A stretch of DNA of 64,000 nucleotides, taken from positions 25,174,480 to 25,238,479 of the forward strand of contig CM033397.1 of NCBI GenBank assembly GCA_019426215.1, written 5' to 3'. This document shows positions 22,932-35,000 of the stretch, one piece after another. Each line of letters starts with the position of its first letter. Position 1 is the stretch's first letter. The stretch is from Buddleja alternifolia (Eukaryota > Streptophyta > Magnoliopsida > Lamiales > Scrophulariaceae). Made by a program: the position numbers and the translations under genes. The notes under the pieces were generated by a model, which worked only from the letters and a program-made list of their open reading frames with translations, ran no database searches and was not told where the DNA came from.

Positions 22932-23747
22932 GTTAGCATAATTTTGTTGTTCTATAAGAACATTTGTGTGTTTACAAGTAATTTGTACAGTATCATTTTC
23001 AAATTAATATTTTTGAAAAAGCAAGAAAATTACAGATTTTACCTTCGTTTTCCATTTGGAATGCTTGCGAAGGAGGATAAATATCTTTATTAATTTGTCC
23101 ATTTAAAAGTTTATAATTTCCTTCTATAACAACAATATATTGTTCTACATATGTAGACATAAACCATGGAACATAAGGAATTAAAGAATTTTTTTAAGAA
23201 CATGTTTTATAAAATTGTTCCTGTATATAATTTTGTTCATTTTGATCAAAATTATCAAAAAACCAATTCCTAAAAAGTTCCCATCTGGGTAAATTAATTT
23301 TTTTTAATATTCTGCCTGGCGTTAGAGTCAAGACTAAAATCAATTTTGTCAATAAAATTCATTTAAAAAGGTGGCATACTCATTTCGGACATTGTCTCTG
23401 TCTGCTTAATATTAGCTTGCTTATTATTATAACCTTTTACAATATTTTCTCTATTGATATATAATTCATCAATTCTAGAATCTTTTAAGTATTCTTCTTT
23501 TTCTTTTTTTTCATCTCTAATTTGAGAAGTAGAAGCCCTAGAAGGAGTTTCAACAATATAATCAATAGGTGATATATAAGAATGCATAGATTGTGATCTA
23601 GATCTAGGCAATTTAGATGAGGATTCCAAAAATCTATTAGTTTTATCAAATTGTAAATTTATAATTCCAAAAATTATTTCTTCCCATTTTATAGATCTTC
23701 TTCTTATAATATTGGATTTACTAAAATTAGTTTCAATTAATATCTTC
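22932..23747 (-). pseudogene. Linker between movement and coat protein
   Basis: A polar, serine/arginine-rich stretch is readable at 23629-23363 (SSKLPRSRSQSMHSYISPID), with no recognised domain. The rest is broken. It occupies the space between movement and coat domains in the single-polyprotein layout. Confidence 0.4.
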
Positions 23748-24212
23748 TCATTTAGATTTATCAGCTTTTTTACAGTGAGGATTTAAAGTATATAAAGGTT
23801 TATAATAAATTCTATAACAAATACATATAACTTCTGATCCTGCTACATAGTTATAACCATGGGTTTTAACATTCAAAGTCAAGGCATCAAGAATATTAAC
23901 ATCAGATAAAGATAATTGTAAATTTGGATAAATATCAAAATAAACAAGACCATGTACCAGACTAGATTGTATAATTCCCATTAAATATTGTTTCCAATTT
24001 AAATTTCTACCATCTCTTAAAGTTGTTATAAAGCTTTCAGGTAAGCCTTCTAAAGTAAGTGGTTTAAATGCAAATTGCACTAATCCTATATGAAGGAATT
24101 TATGATTATTTCTATAAGGGAATATGTCTTTTTCACTAAATAACCAAATAATCATTTCCTCATTATGAAGAGAAATAGATTCTTCAGTGGTTTTAACCAA
24201 CTGTTTTAATCC
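23748..24212 (-). pseudogene. Caulimovirid movement protein (5' truncated)
   Basis: A 150-codon minus-strand frame (24200-23748) shows the pattern of the caulimovirid 30K-type movement protein: HIGLVQFAFKPLTLEGLPES, then TLRDGRNLNWKQ and GLVYFDIYPNLQLSLSDV. Such proteins line plasmodesmata and let capsids pass between cells. The N-terminal part is missing because the sequence breaks into a microsatellite at about 24215. No restoration is attempted here. Confidence 0.7.
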
Positions 24213-24224
24213 TAATTTTTCAAA

Positions 24225-24301
24225 ATTAATAATAATAATAATAATAACAATAATAATAATTACTACTACTACTAATAATAACAGTAATAATAATAATAAT
24301 T
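24225..24301. repeat. (AAT)n microsatellite
   Basis: Imperfect AAT/ATT and ACT repeats follow the truncated movement protein directly. The viral sequence ends here, so the tract marks the integration edge or a recombination break. Confidence 0.9.
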
Positions 24302-25361
24302 CATGACTATTTCATTAGAACAATGGTATAATTTAATAAAAGTTAAAGTTAAAAAAAATAACACAACAGAATATTCATTTTTTGTTTTTGAAGCTGGTCT
24401 TGATGGATCCTTAATCTTGAATGTTAAAACTATACTAAATACAACGTGAAAAAACGAAAAGAAGTACTACTTTACTTATATTAAAAACTGCCATAAGTAA
24501 CAAATTAAATTAGCATAATCAAAATAATAACATATTTTTTCATATGAAATTTTGCATTATTGAATTAGGAGAGAGTTTAAATTTAAAAAAATTGGGATCA
24601 TAAAAGAATTCATGATTAAGTTGCAATTTAGATTAATTTATAGTTTAGGAATTTTAGAGCTATACTTCTTGAAACTTTTTAATTTAACATATTTTATTAT
24701 GTGTTTTCTATATTATTATGTCATTTACAAGTAGTACTTTTCCAATCCCCAACTAACTATTTAATATAACCATTTTTTATGGGCAAATTTGAAGGGTTTT
24801 TTAGTCTTTTACCTAGTGAAAAAAGTTGGAAAAAAGGGAGATTCGTGCCAATATAGCAAACATGAAGGGGTGTACATGTCAAATGCCCGCAGTTCGAGAG
24901 AGTTTGATGCAATTTTCCCTTTATGAATCTATACACTATTTTTATTTTTACTATGTTTATACTACACATATTCTAACAACAGATGTTTGGTCTAACAAAA
25001 GTTTTACTTAGGTAAGAATTTTTTTAGATGGACCGTCATACACCATGTGATTGATATAATGTCATCTTATATGTTTTGATAAGGTAGATTAATGACACTT
25101 ATATGGTCCACATTACTCAATATAGAGAAGTTTTTTCAATTTTTCTAATTTTTTTAACCACGTTGAATTTTATTTCTCATCTCTTTTTTTCTATTATTTC
25201 TTCTCTTCTATTCCCTTTCACTTAAACTCAATTCATTTTAATTCAAAATCCATCTTATTAAATTTTAGTTTTTGTACACACATCAAATTGAACGGATTGA
25301 GAGGGTAAGCATAATTTATTTTTTTACATACCCGTAATTATGCAAGCATAAGTTAAACACA
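24302..25361. other. AT-rich intergenic DNA, no gene seen
   Basis: No supported reading frame. Around 24780-24920 is a GGG-containing stretch (CATGAAGGGGTGTACATG) resembling a decayed small repeat, with no clear boundaries. Confidence 0.6.
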
Positions 25362-25804
25362 CACTACAAAAAAATATAATATTGGTGACAAAAATTCCAA
25401 GTGACAATGTCAAAGTTGTCACTAATTATCAATTTTTAGTGACAAGAACTTTTGTTTTGTCAGTAAAATATGTTCCACATGTTTAATAGTGACAAAATTT
25501 GTATAAAAGTTGTCACTCTTGATAATTAGTAACAAGAAAATTGTTGTCACTATGGACAATTAGTGACACACTTTTTGTGATAACTTGGTGACAACAATTA
25601 TAGTTGTCACTCTATTTGTATTGTCACTAAGTTGTCACTATACATGTGTCACTAATTGTCAAGAGTGACAACTTTAAAGAAACTCTAGTCACTAAAAATT
25701 CTTATTGTGACAAAGCAATTATTATCACTCATTATGTACATCTAGTGACAATTTTAATTTTGTCACTTCAAATTTGATCACAAATATTACTTTTTGTTGT
25801 AGTT
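25362..25804. mobile_element. CACTA-like non-autonomous element (MITE)
   Basis: The 5' end reads CACTACAAAAAAATATAAT and the reverse complement of the 3' end reads AACTACAACAAAAAGTAAT, imperfect terminal repeats with the CACTA-family signature. A 3-bp TSD, ACA, flanks it (25359-25361 and 25805-25807). The interior is filled with GTGACAA / TTGTCAC motifs in both directions, the subterminal repeats to which CACTA transposases bind. It has no coding capacity. Confidence 0.85.
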
Positions 25805-26615
25805 ACACTACTAGAGTAGCAACATGTTATGATGTTATGATATTAGGGAAATGAACAATTAAAGCTCAGCTACATGATCAAAATAATGAAGATTGTGCCA
25901 TTAAGGGATTAGAAATTGAACTTCGGGATTTTAAGGACCTTAAGGACGAAGTATCAACCAAAAAGCGACCCCCTTTGTGTTTGCTACTTAATTATGAGAA
26001 CGACAATGTTTCACTATTGGGCCATATTCTAGAGTTGTCCCGTTCCATCCAATTGATGACCTAAATTATTTTCACTTCAACCTGTCATTGTCCCAATTTC
26101 ACTGCATTCCCATTTGCTCCTTTTAATTTGTTTTACTTCTTGATCCATACATTTGCCCCTTATTGACATCCTCAGATCTAAGGGTGCTTATGATTTCATC
26201 ACCACACCAAGCTGGGCAAGAATCTGACTCGTTGTCATCCCTAAGCTTTTGTAAGCTTGCTAGTTCTAGTTACCTCTGCCTCTATTTTTAGCTTGCCTCT
26301 TACTTAGGGTGTCGAGATCATCATTAACTTTGATTACCACTTTGGTTGCGGCGCTAGAATTTCCAGAAGGATTAAGTTCGTCCTTCTATGCCTATTTTTA
26401 CTGTTTCTAAATCCTTTTTCTCACATCATTGATACCTACCAAAATGAAATGAAGGACAAAAACATTATTAGGAATTCAAATATTAGGCAAATCGGTGTTA
26501 TTTTCGATTCTTTTAGTAATTTTACAGTTTGTTAGATGTCAATTGGTGTAATACACCACATGTTCGTAACCCTTTCCCATATCTGGCTGTATAAAGCAAC
26601 AGAGCTGAATGAACA
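25805..26615. other. Intergenic DNA, no gene seen
   Basis: No supported frame. It borders the LINE ORF1 unit, and part of it may be that unit's 5' leader. TATAAAG at about 26590 lies 25 nt before the ATG and could be incidental. Confidence 0.5.
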
Positions 26616-28811
26616 ATGCAGGGATTTATTTATTTTTTTATAAGAAAAAAGAGGGTGTTAGTGATGGTGACCAAAGCACCCCCGTTACTCAATGTTCGGG
26701 CTCTCGTGTCCAGTGAACATATCAGACCAACTGAACAACCAGCGCAAGCACTGGCCCGTCAGAGTAGCACCACCAAAGGCAAGTATAATTCCAGAAACCG
26801 GCTGCTCCAGTCAAAATTCGAATTCATGACCTCGACAATAATAAACCACTTGGGAGTTGGAATTGATTTCTCTCTGTTTGTTGAGTTCGAACCAAATTCG
26901 GAGTTAGAAGACATACATATGGAAACGGAGGAAGATACAAATCCTAACCCAACCTCTAACAATGCTTGGAAGAGGGGCGGTTTACAGCAAACATGGCAAA
27001 ATACTCAGCCACGCCAATTCTATATGGGAGAGGGGGAGCCGGACGACTTGGACAACTTCGACAATACTTCACTACTTCAACAAATGGCGCCCAAGCACAA
27101 ATCGGAAAACTCAAGCCGAAAGCCAAAACTGAACATCACGAAGGAAGAATGGATAAATCTATGCAAACCATACAGGAGGGCCCTCATCATCAAAGTTTTG
27201 GGCCGAAGGGTGGGGTACGTAGCCCTGAAAAATAAGATTAGAGCACTATGGGAATTGAAGGAGGAAATTGAGCCGGTGGACTTAGGTAACGGATTCTATA
27301 TGGTTTGTTTCTACAAAAAAGAGGAGTACGATCATGTATTAAAAGGAGGCCCGTGGGTGATCTTTGGACACTATCTCACTGTACAAAAGTGGAAACCGAT
27401 TTTTCATGCGGCGACGACAAACATTACAACCACAATGGCATGGATCCGGTTTCCCGATCTCCCCTTGGAATTATTCGATTACAAGATACTATCGAGAATG
27501 GGAAACGAGATAGGGAAGGTCATCAAAGTCGATAAACACACAAAAGAATCCCTTAGAGGCCGATTTGCCCGAGTTTGCATCGAACTAAATCTAACAAAGC
27601 CCCTCGTTCCAACTATTATGCTCAATGATTATCCTCAAACCATAGAATATGAAGGTTTGCATATGGTATGCTTTAAGTGCGGATCTTACGATCATCGACA
27701 AGAAACATGCAACAAACGTGAACAAAATTCTGAAATTCCAACGAATGATTCCAGTAAAGTGACGCAAAATCAAGAGAACAAGGAGTCTAGGGAGCAACGA
27801 GACAATCAGGAAAAGGATGGGTTCGGGCCTTGGATGCTTGCGCTAACTCGATCACGAAGACCGGGCCGTACTATGCAAAATAAGGAAGAAAGAAAGAAAA
27901 ATATTTGGGAAAATAATTGGGGAGAGTACACATACGGATAGGAATCGGAATTCAGGGGTCAAAAGGACTCTTGTCTTGCAAAAGACCCAACATATAATAA
28001 TGGCTATAAGTATGTTGTAAAAGGAAGGGGACAAAATAAGGTGGAACTTAAAGCTAAAATTCCGATGGGCTCTAGATTTGATATCCTTGATTCGGACGAA
28101 GAGGAAGAAATCATAGAGACAAACCAAGGTAATGGAACAAGTGGCACAAAAGATAAAGGCCCAATGATGATGGCCCATGAGGAGAATTTTGAAGAATCGG
28201 ATAAGTTAGCCACCCAGCGAAACCCACCATCGTCGGCCCATGCTAAACAAAGCCAGCAACCACGCCCCAATGATACGAACAAGCCAATGTCGGCCCAGAA
28301 TATGATAATTGACATAGGCTCCTTGCCTCGGATTCAAGTGGGCCGAACCTTCCCAATTATCAACAACTCTATTGGATCGAACCCAATAGAGGCAAGCGGA
28401 CCGAGTAAACCTTCAGCCCAAGTAAAGAAGCAGCACAACATCTTGAAAAAGAAACTATCCCAACCCATGAACAAAGGCCAGAAATCTAGTAAAGCGATCT
28501 TTAAATCCCCCACCCCTCGAAATAAATCTGTCGGGCCAAAAATAAATACCCTAAGTCCATTGGGAGATTTTAATTTTGGCTCCAACTATGTAGACCTGCC
28601 CAGTCAACCCCCACCCACTAAGATTGGTCCGGATAACATAATGGACAATGTGGTGCTGACCGATTCTCTCCCACTAGAACCACCTGATTCTATCTCCCAG
28701 GATCTTGATATTGATAACTTTAATAAGAAATTCAATGGACAAGACGAACAATTTGAAGATGTTCTGGATGAACTCAGGAGTGAGACGGAGGAGGCCATGT
28801 ATGGAGCTTGA
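26616..28811 (+). pseudogene. LINE ORF1-like gene with one in-frame amber stop
   Basis: From ATG 26616 a single frame runs to TGA 28811 (about 731 codons) except for one TAG at 27939-27941 (codon 442); the 33 codons after it are open. Residues about 170-340 form a DUF4283 domain (EEWINLCKPYRRALIIKVLG, GGPWVIFGHYLTVQKW, WIRFPDLPLELFDYKILSRM), followed by a zinc knuckle with Cys352, Cys355, His360 and Cys365. The C-terminal part is polar and acidic near the end. No endonuclease or RT follows; instead a short spacer leads to an A-run. It could be an ORF1-only LINE copy or a retained ORF1-derived gene. The in-frame TAG may be a sequencing error, a mutation or a read-through site. Confidence 0.85.
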
Positions 28812-28914
28812 TAAAATTGAGACCACTTGGTCCCGTGAAATGACTACCATCCCGGGTCTGTCGGGCTAGTTATTTTGTAGGGTATCCCCCCTTCCCAGAT
28901 ATAAAAAAAAAAAA
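28812..28914 (+). other. 3' end and A-tail of the ORF1-only unit
   Basis: About 90 nt after the ORF1 stop comes a run of 12 A (28903-28914), as expected for a retrotransposed RNA. I could not find a convincing target-site duplication. Confidence 0.6.
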
Positions 28915-28959
28915 GTAATCTCCAGAGTTTGTTCTCTTTCTCCAACTCTCAAATATTTC

Positions 28960-29700
28960 CAAAATTCTGTCCAGGACTAATAAATTCTCAGGGAATTTTA
29001 CTATCTTTTCCATGATAGAAAAAAGTTTGTATCAATCATTGAAGGCATTCTTGATGGTTTTCTAGAGAATCGCATCTTTGGGTTTGCTCTCCATTATTTC
29101 AAACACATCTACTGATTTTGAGAACTATTGATCGTCCTTAGGGTGTGATCTAAGTTATGTTACACTCATTGGAGGCTCTGGATATTTTCATTGGAAGAAC
29201 ATCTTTGCTAAAATTTGAATCTAAACTGCGACCTGAATTGGTATTTGTCAGATTCTTCAGGAGAGTGGAAGTAGAACATTACCAAGGGCAATAATTGTAT
29301 ATCACTGTCAAATCGCTCTGGCACATCATCACTGAAGTATGCTCTAACTTTCCTAATCCTTTTGGGACCGACGAATTCTTCAAATGCAATACAAGGGTTA
29401 AAAATATCATTTACCTGAGGAATTCCTATAAGTATGGGCTGCTCAAGGAACAACCATCAGTCTCCTTGATATAATTCTTGGTTATAAGCATCAGTAAGTT
29501 CATATACCTATATATCCGCCCGTAAGTCCATTGGATTGTAGTTGACAATCTGTATATCAACTCCAAAACTTCCTACAGTTATATCAATATTGGCTCAACT
29601 GAGCCCCTTGAGACAGACTTTGACTTATCTCTCAATGATCGTAGCTTAGATTCGGGTTGTTTTGAACTGCATTGCTCCTATTCTCTAACATATAGAGATT
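28960..29700 (-). pseudogene. Unidentified decayed minus-strand ORF
   Basis: Minus-strand translation is protein-like over about 700 nt. The longest open piece is 29453-29208 (FLEQPILIGIPQVNDIFNPC, then VRAYFSDDVPERF). Upstream of it, GSFGVDIQIVNYNPMDL lies in the same frame with stops between. Downstream, another frame reads FEIMESKPKDAIL and IVKFPENLLVLDRILEI. I do not recognise the family. The composition recalls plant viral movement or nucleocapsid proteins, but this is only an impression. The many stops indicate an old pseudogene or endogenous viral fragment. Confidence 0.35.
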
Positions 29701-30479
29701 CTTTCTCTAAAAAATAGCTCTCTGAAGTAGTTAGTGTGTCTCTATGACCCGGAATGGATTACGCTCTCTATACTGTAAACAAATTCATCTCTTTTCTGCG
29801 CCCCATTGAGCCCACTGCTGAAGCTTATTTACCCCCATGCGAAGAGGACTTCCTTGCTACCCAAATTCTTGTTTCTTGGGTTCAAGACTTAATTTTCTTG
29901 AATTGGAACCCTAGTTTTGTATTTTTCAAGAAATTTGGGATTTTTGAAATTTTTAACTTTTTTGGTTAAATTGTAATTTTTCAAAAAATTGAGAATTTTT
30001 TACAATGAATTTTTTTTTTTGATTTTCTGCAAAATTGGATAAACTTCGTAAAATTTGATTAATTAATATAATTGATTTGATAAATTTAAATCGCTGCAAA
30101 CCATATGAGATTAGAATGCTATGTGATTGGTTTGATCACGGGATTGGCGGTGTTTTCTTAATGTATCTTAGATAGGATTTGTAATTAATAATTGGGCTTG
30201 CGCACTCCATTTTATTTCTTGCATTTGAGAGTAGAATAGTTGGTGAGGTTATTTTATTTTTGTTTTACTCAAACATAGGGTGAAACACTTGAAGACAATT
30301 ATGTAATTAGGTTAGCTAGGATAATAGATGGCTCTAGGTGGTAGTTACTTAGGTTATGTATACTTGTGTTTTCGAAAATGAATTTTCGAATTTTATTGGA
30401 AAATGTGTATTATAGAAATATGAGTGAAAATATTAATTTTATTTGTTTGTTCGGATGTGTTTTTGGGTTTCCTCGATAG
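29701..30479. other. Intergenic DNA, no gene seen
   Basis: A 71-codon plus-strand frame at 29754-29969 has no recognisable domain and ends in T-rich sequence; I do not support it as a gene. The rest is AT-rich. Confidence 0.5.
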
Positions 30480-31257
30480 GACATGTGTCACCTCTTTAAT
30501 TTTTTTTTGTTGAGTTTTTCTAAAATCTTTCTTTAATTTCTTTTTTCATTTCTTTTGTCTTTTTCTTTTCTTTTTTCAAGTTTTTTGTTTGAAAATTTAA
30601 GAAAACTTTTTAGCCTTCCTCATTTTTATTTGTATTAGTTTTGCGATTGGGTTCAAACAAATTCATATTAATAATTCAATTCGTACATAGGCAAGAATTA
30701 TCCAAAATCAAATCATTTATATCATCAGATCAAGTGATTGGGTTAGATCAATGTGAATTATATTTTACTTATACTCGTTAACAACTTAAATTATTTGATG
30801 TTGTAACCAAAAAGAAATATTGATAATAAAGTGTAAAATTACCTAATATTATTCACAACATCAATTAAATTGAGTTGTGAGTGAATAATATTAATCTATT
30901 TAATATTTCGCTATCATTATCTAGTTTTATTTTAATCATCAAATAATTTGAGTTGTGAGGGCTTCTAATTAAAACATAATCGAATTAGACCTACACGAAC
31001 CGCTTGATTTGAAGATATAATTATTTGATGTCGGATTAATTTAGACTACTAATTGTACATGTCAGGTCGATTGAATTTATAATATTAAACTATCTGAATC
31101 CAACCGCATAAACACACCAACTAATATAAATATAGATGGGCAATACACAATTTCTTAAATCTTTAAAACATAAAATTTAAAGAAAAAACACAAAATGGAA
31201 AAGAGAAAAAACAAAAAACTCAAAAAAAAAAAAACAATTAAAGAGGTGACACATGTC
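30480..31257. mobile_element. Fold-back element with terminal inverted repeats
   Basis: GACATGTGTCACCTCTTTAA at 30480-30499 has its exact reverse complement at 31238-31257, and both are followed inward by T-rich (or A-rich) tracts. The interior is AT-rich with no ORF. No clear TSD was found. At its right edge 31240-31265 is itself a near-perfect palindrome (AAAGAGGTGACA on each side of CA). Confidence 0.6.
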
Positions 31258-31281
31258 ACCTCTTTAGCACCTAGTGCGTAT

Positions 31282-32043
31282 TGTTGGTTAAAATGAATAA
31301 TTTGATTGTGATAAAATGGATATGCAAAATCTGAATCGAGGCGAGAGTTGAACTCTCTATCCTTAACACAATATTGCCCCGCTATAGCCCTGCTATTGGT
31401 GGTACGGGTTCCTGCAATTTGTGTCCCAAGATACAACGATTTTTCTCGAGATTGAACCACTTCAAAACCGAGACCCACGAACGAAATCCTGTTTCGAACT
31501 CTCAATAATAACATAATTCAACTCTTGATTTCATTATTCCCGGAATAACAAAACTCAAAGAATGAATATGAATGAAGAGGAATTGTTATTCGCTCTTAAG
31601 AAAATGAATACCCAAGGGAGGTTTTTATAGGGATAAAGAGGGGCATAAGAGTCATTAAACTCACTTTAATGACTCACATGTGATATGATCAATGACTCAC
31701 ATGTGATGTGATCAATGACTCATATAAAATCATTAATGACTCACATGTAATGACCAAACAGATTTTGACTGTCAAAAAAACGACCAATCACATGTGTGTT
31801 AAAATACAGCTCGTACGATCGTGGCCATCGATCGTATTGGGTAGTATCTTTAATTCCTCCTCGTTTTACACCATTGGATCAGAAAAAATTCACGGTAAAC
31901 CCACAGATTTCAAACCACAACTTCAGCATTTAATTTCTCATTCGTCCGAACTCGGATTAGAGAAATTCGAAATGCACACGTGTTATTCGAATTTGTTACC
32001 GTAAGTACGTCACACGTACTTTATTTACATCCGATTTCCAACA
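31282..32043 (-). repeat. 3' LTR of the young element (762 bp)
   Basis: The left, sense-3' LTR. TATA-like sequence at 31622-31629 on the minus strand. It contains the conserved downstream block (GAGAGTT hairpin, CTTAACACAATATT) also found in the right LTR and, diverged, at 63349. Confidence 0.9.
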
Positions 32044-32054
32044 ATCCCCCACAC
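32044..32054 (-). promoter_or_regulatory. Polypurine tract (candidate)
   Basis: The minus strand reads GTGTGGGGGAT immediately before the 3' LTR, the expected position of the plus-strand primer. It sets the element's sense as minus. Confidence 0.7.
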
Positions 32055-35000
32055 GAATGAAATTAACATATGCAGACACATTGAGAGTTCGGGTGAAAAA
32101 CTAAAGCATCAGAAGAGGTAGCTTTTGGCTTTGAACCTTTCTTAGTGAAATATAATCGGATTTACTAGGCTGCCCAATGAACGCGATGTCTTGAATTGTT
32201 CAGCCATTCGTGTAAACCAAGACAATGATATTCACACCATAGTCTCTCGAACAGATTTTGTTCTCACTGTTGGGTCCATTTTGGCCGTGGCACCCCCTCT
32301 TGGATTCATAAGTGTTTACATTTTGCCCAATGTTGAGGCGGCCTACACCTCACACTTACATAGGTGACTTCCTATTTAAGAGTATCCTACTATACTCCAC
32401 TTCATTTACATGACAGTATAGGAATCATTAAAAGCCCGGCTTAACCTTTTGCTACAACTTGCAGGTTGCACTTCTTTATCCTAGGCAATGGGTTTGGAGA
32501 TAAACTCCTAAGCGCCATACTGAATTTTCACAACTTAGTTGTCCCATTGAACCATGATCTTGGGATCTCCAGTCAACATGGTTGGGTTACCGCTGTGTCC
32601 ATTCTTAATTTGTAGTCTTTAACCTCATTCCTCTTGATAGGCAGTCTATTTGATCTCTATGGAAGTCCTTTCGTCAAAGGATTTACTTTATCCTCCATGA
32701 TCAGTGGAGATAATGCCATTATAGATCAACTGTTTAATGGTATTGTGCCTACGACAAGCCTGTCTAGACTTACCATTACTTATGCTACTATATGCCTTTG
32801 TTATTGCAAACTAACAATCGCAATTGTATGCACGTGCTATTGCCGACTTATTGTCTCAATATATCAAACTGAGCATATGTGCATATTTCAATATGGGTTC
32901 ACCATGGTTCTCAACCAAGTCTTTTGTCACTTTCTTACAAGAGCGCTGTTATGGAAACTAAATTTTCCAAGTATAGTCTCAGTAAGACAAGTCTTTGGAC
33001 CGTACCCATATCATTTATGTCGAATTCTTTTTCAACATCCTTTCAGTAGTCATGATTACTTACATAATCAACATATCAAACTTTCACACCAGAAAAGGTA
33101 GCTTTTGACTTTGAACCTTAGTGAAATTTCATACTATGAGCTATGTGTTTTGTTAAAACCACATATATCACGCTTGTTGATTATGAAGTCGTTTGAAAAC
33201 ATAATATTTTGTCAAACCTTTCATGCCACTACTTTGGAGCTATGTTCGAGTCCGTATACCGACCCAACATACCCCTCGGTTAGTTCCATGTGAACTTCCT
33301 CATCTAATCTTTTGTTTATGGAACACAGTTTTAATATCCATTTCAAATATCTCATGGTTATGCAAATTAGCAACAACAATGAATATTTTATGGATTTAAT
33401 TCTCATTCCCGAAAACATGAAAAGACGAAATCAAGGTCTACCATTTGAAGGTTCCCTTCGGCTACCAAGTACGCCTTGTAACCTTGTTAAGGTTTGGGTG
33501 TTTTTACCTTAACCCACAGCCCCCACATTTGTACGTAACTGTAGGAAATCTTGCCATCTTTCAGGCAGATTCTTACTCTTACTACTACGTGGGACCTTCG
33601 TTCAGAATATAGTTATCTAGGACTACGTCCCCCACAATTCTGAATTTATCCAACGCATCATTATCTTCTTTAGAGTATGATTTTGGCGTTCGGAAATATC
33701 ATTAGACCATGGTGAATACTACCACACTTGCATCAAATTCTTTGAACGACGCACCATCGGATGTTTGATCGACTTTCTCGATTGTAGTCCAATGGTCAAA
33801 TCCTTCGTATTTTTGACCAAGTTGTGTACTTCATACACCACGTCGTCTAGACGTTTCTCTCTTCGGAGAATATGTGCCATAAACATTAGGACCGATCTCA
33901 CTCAACAACTGCATAGTTTAAAGTGATGACGTCCAAGTTTATCCACAACACCACTTTACCTATTCCAACCACAAGTGACGTGATCAAGTTTTCCATAAAC
34001 ATCATCCGCTCATCAGCCGGAGTGTAAGATGTGCACTTGGTTTGGAACTTGGTTAAAAACTGGTTTTTTACTCTTATACGTCCAAGATTCCAACCTGGGT
34101 TCTCTTCTAAATATTGTGTAGTCACTCAGCTTTTCCATCAACTTTATCTAAAGCTATGAATTCTGACATGATCTATACAAGTTCATTTAGATGATTTCAA
34201 TGACACTGCTCCTCCACCGATGGTAAACCAGAACCACTCGTGGACTTAGAGTCGTTTGTGTCAGATATCCAGTATCCTCGAGAAAAGACAACGATTCTAT
34301 ATTTCATGATTTTGTCGTCATGAATATCAGAATTTCTTGACTTTATGTACGAGATACGCTATGAAGTGCATATCCAATATGCAGTCAATGGTCCTTGACC
34401 ATTTGGATTTTCGGTATTCCAAAACCTCCACATTTTCAAAGTCAAATATCTAGGGAAAACTTTTCTGATGTGGAAGATCAGATTAAACTGCAACCACAGA
34501 GCATACTCAGAATACCCGAGCTCTAACCACTTGTTGTGGAACTCAGAGTCATATTCCACCAATTATAGAAATAGAGAGTGAATATTGTACTAGAAAACCA
34601 CACTAGATTTAATTCCCAGGAAAGATTGGAGGCGTCACAACGGTCGCGCTTAAAACCCAATCTCCTCGACAGAATTAACTAGACGAATTTAATAGCGCAA
34701 TATAACACTACAACTATAACTAACAATGGCTACTTTTAAAAACATAGTTCGCTGGAGGATTGCCTCTTTCCCCCACAATTCTGCGATACACCAGAATTGA
34801 TTAAATCCCCTTATCTCCTCGAGATTATTTTTGGGATAAATAATAACAACAACTTCTGGCGATGCGATTTGGGACATCTAACGTTGCTATCCGCGATGAG
34901 CAACAGCGCTCCAAGCGCATCATTTTGGTCATATTAGCATAAATCTATTTTATTTTAATAGACAAACTCAAAATGATTACATTCATGTTGGGCCGAGCCC

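Larger units (their letters stand above)
21227..24212 (-). mobile_element. Endogenous caulimovirid, right copy, proximal half
   Basis: On the minus strand this holds movement protein, linker and coat protein in order, continuing into the protease beyond the LINE. Together with 11946-14908 about 6 kb of viral genome is preserved. The 5' end stops in the movement protein next to an (AAT)n tract. Frames are broken throughout. Confidence 0.85.

Noticed and set aside
25362..25804. Possible CRISPR-like array of GTGAC repeats
   Set aside because: Repeats are short, in both orientations and irregular, inside CACTA terminal repeats, in a plant genome.
29754..29969. 71-codon plus-strand frame with ATG
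   Set aside because: No homology recognised, runs into T-rich sequence, no exon structure apparent.
32634..33101. 155-codon plus-strand frame in the young LTR element
   Set aside because: It begins with TTG, is antisense to the element's TATA, PPT and LTR sense, and has no recognisable domain.
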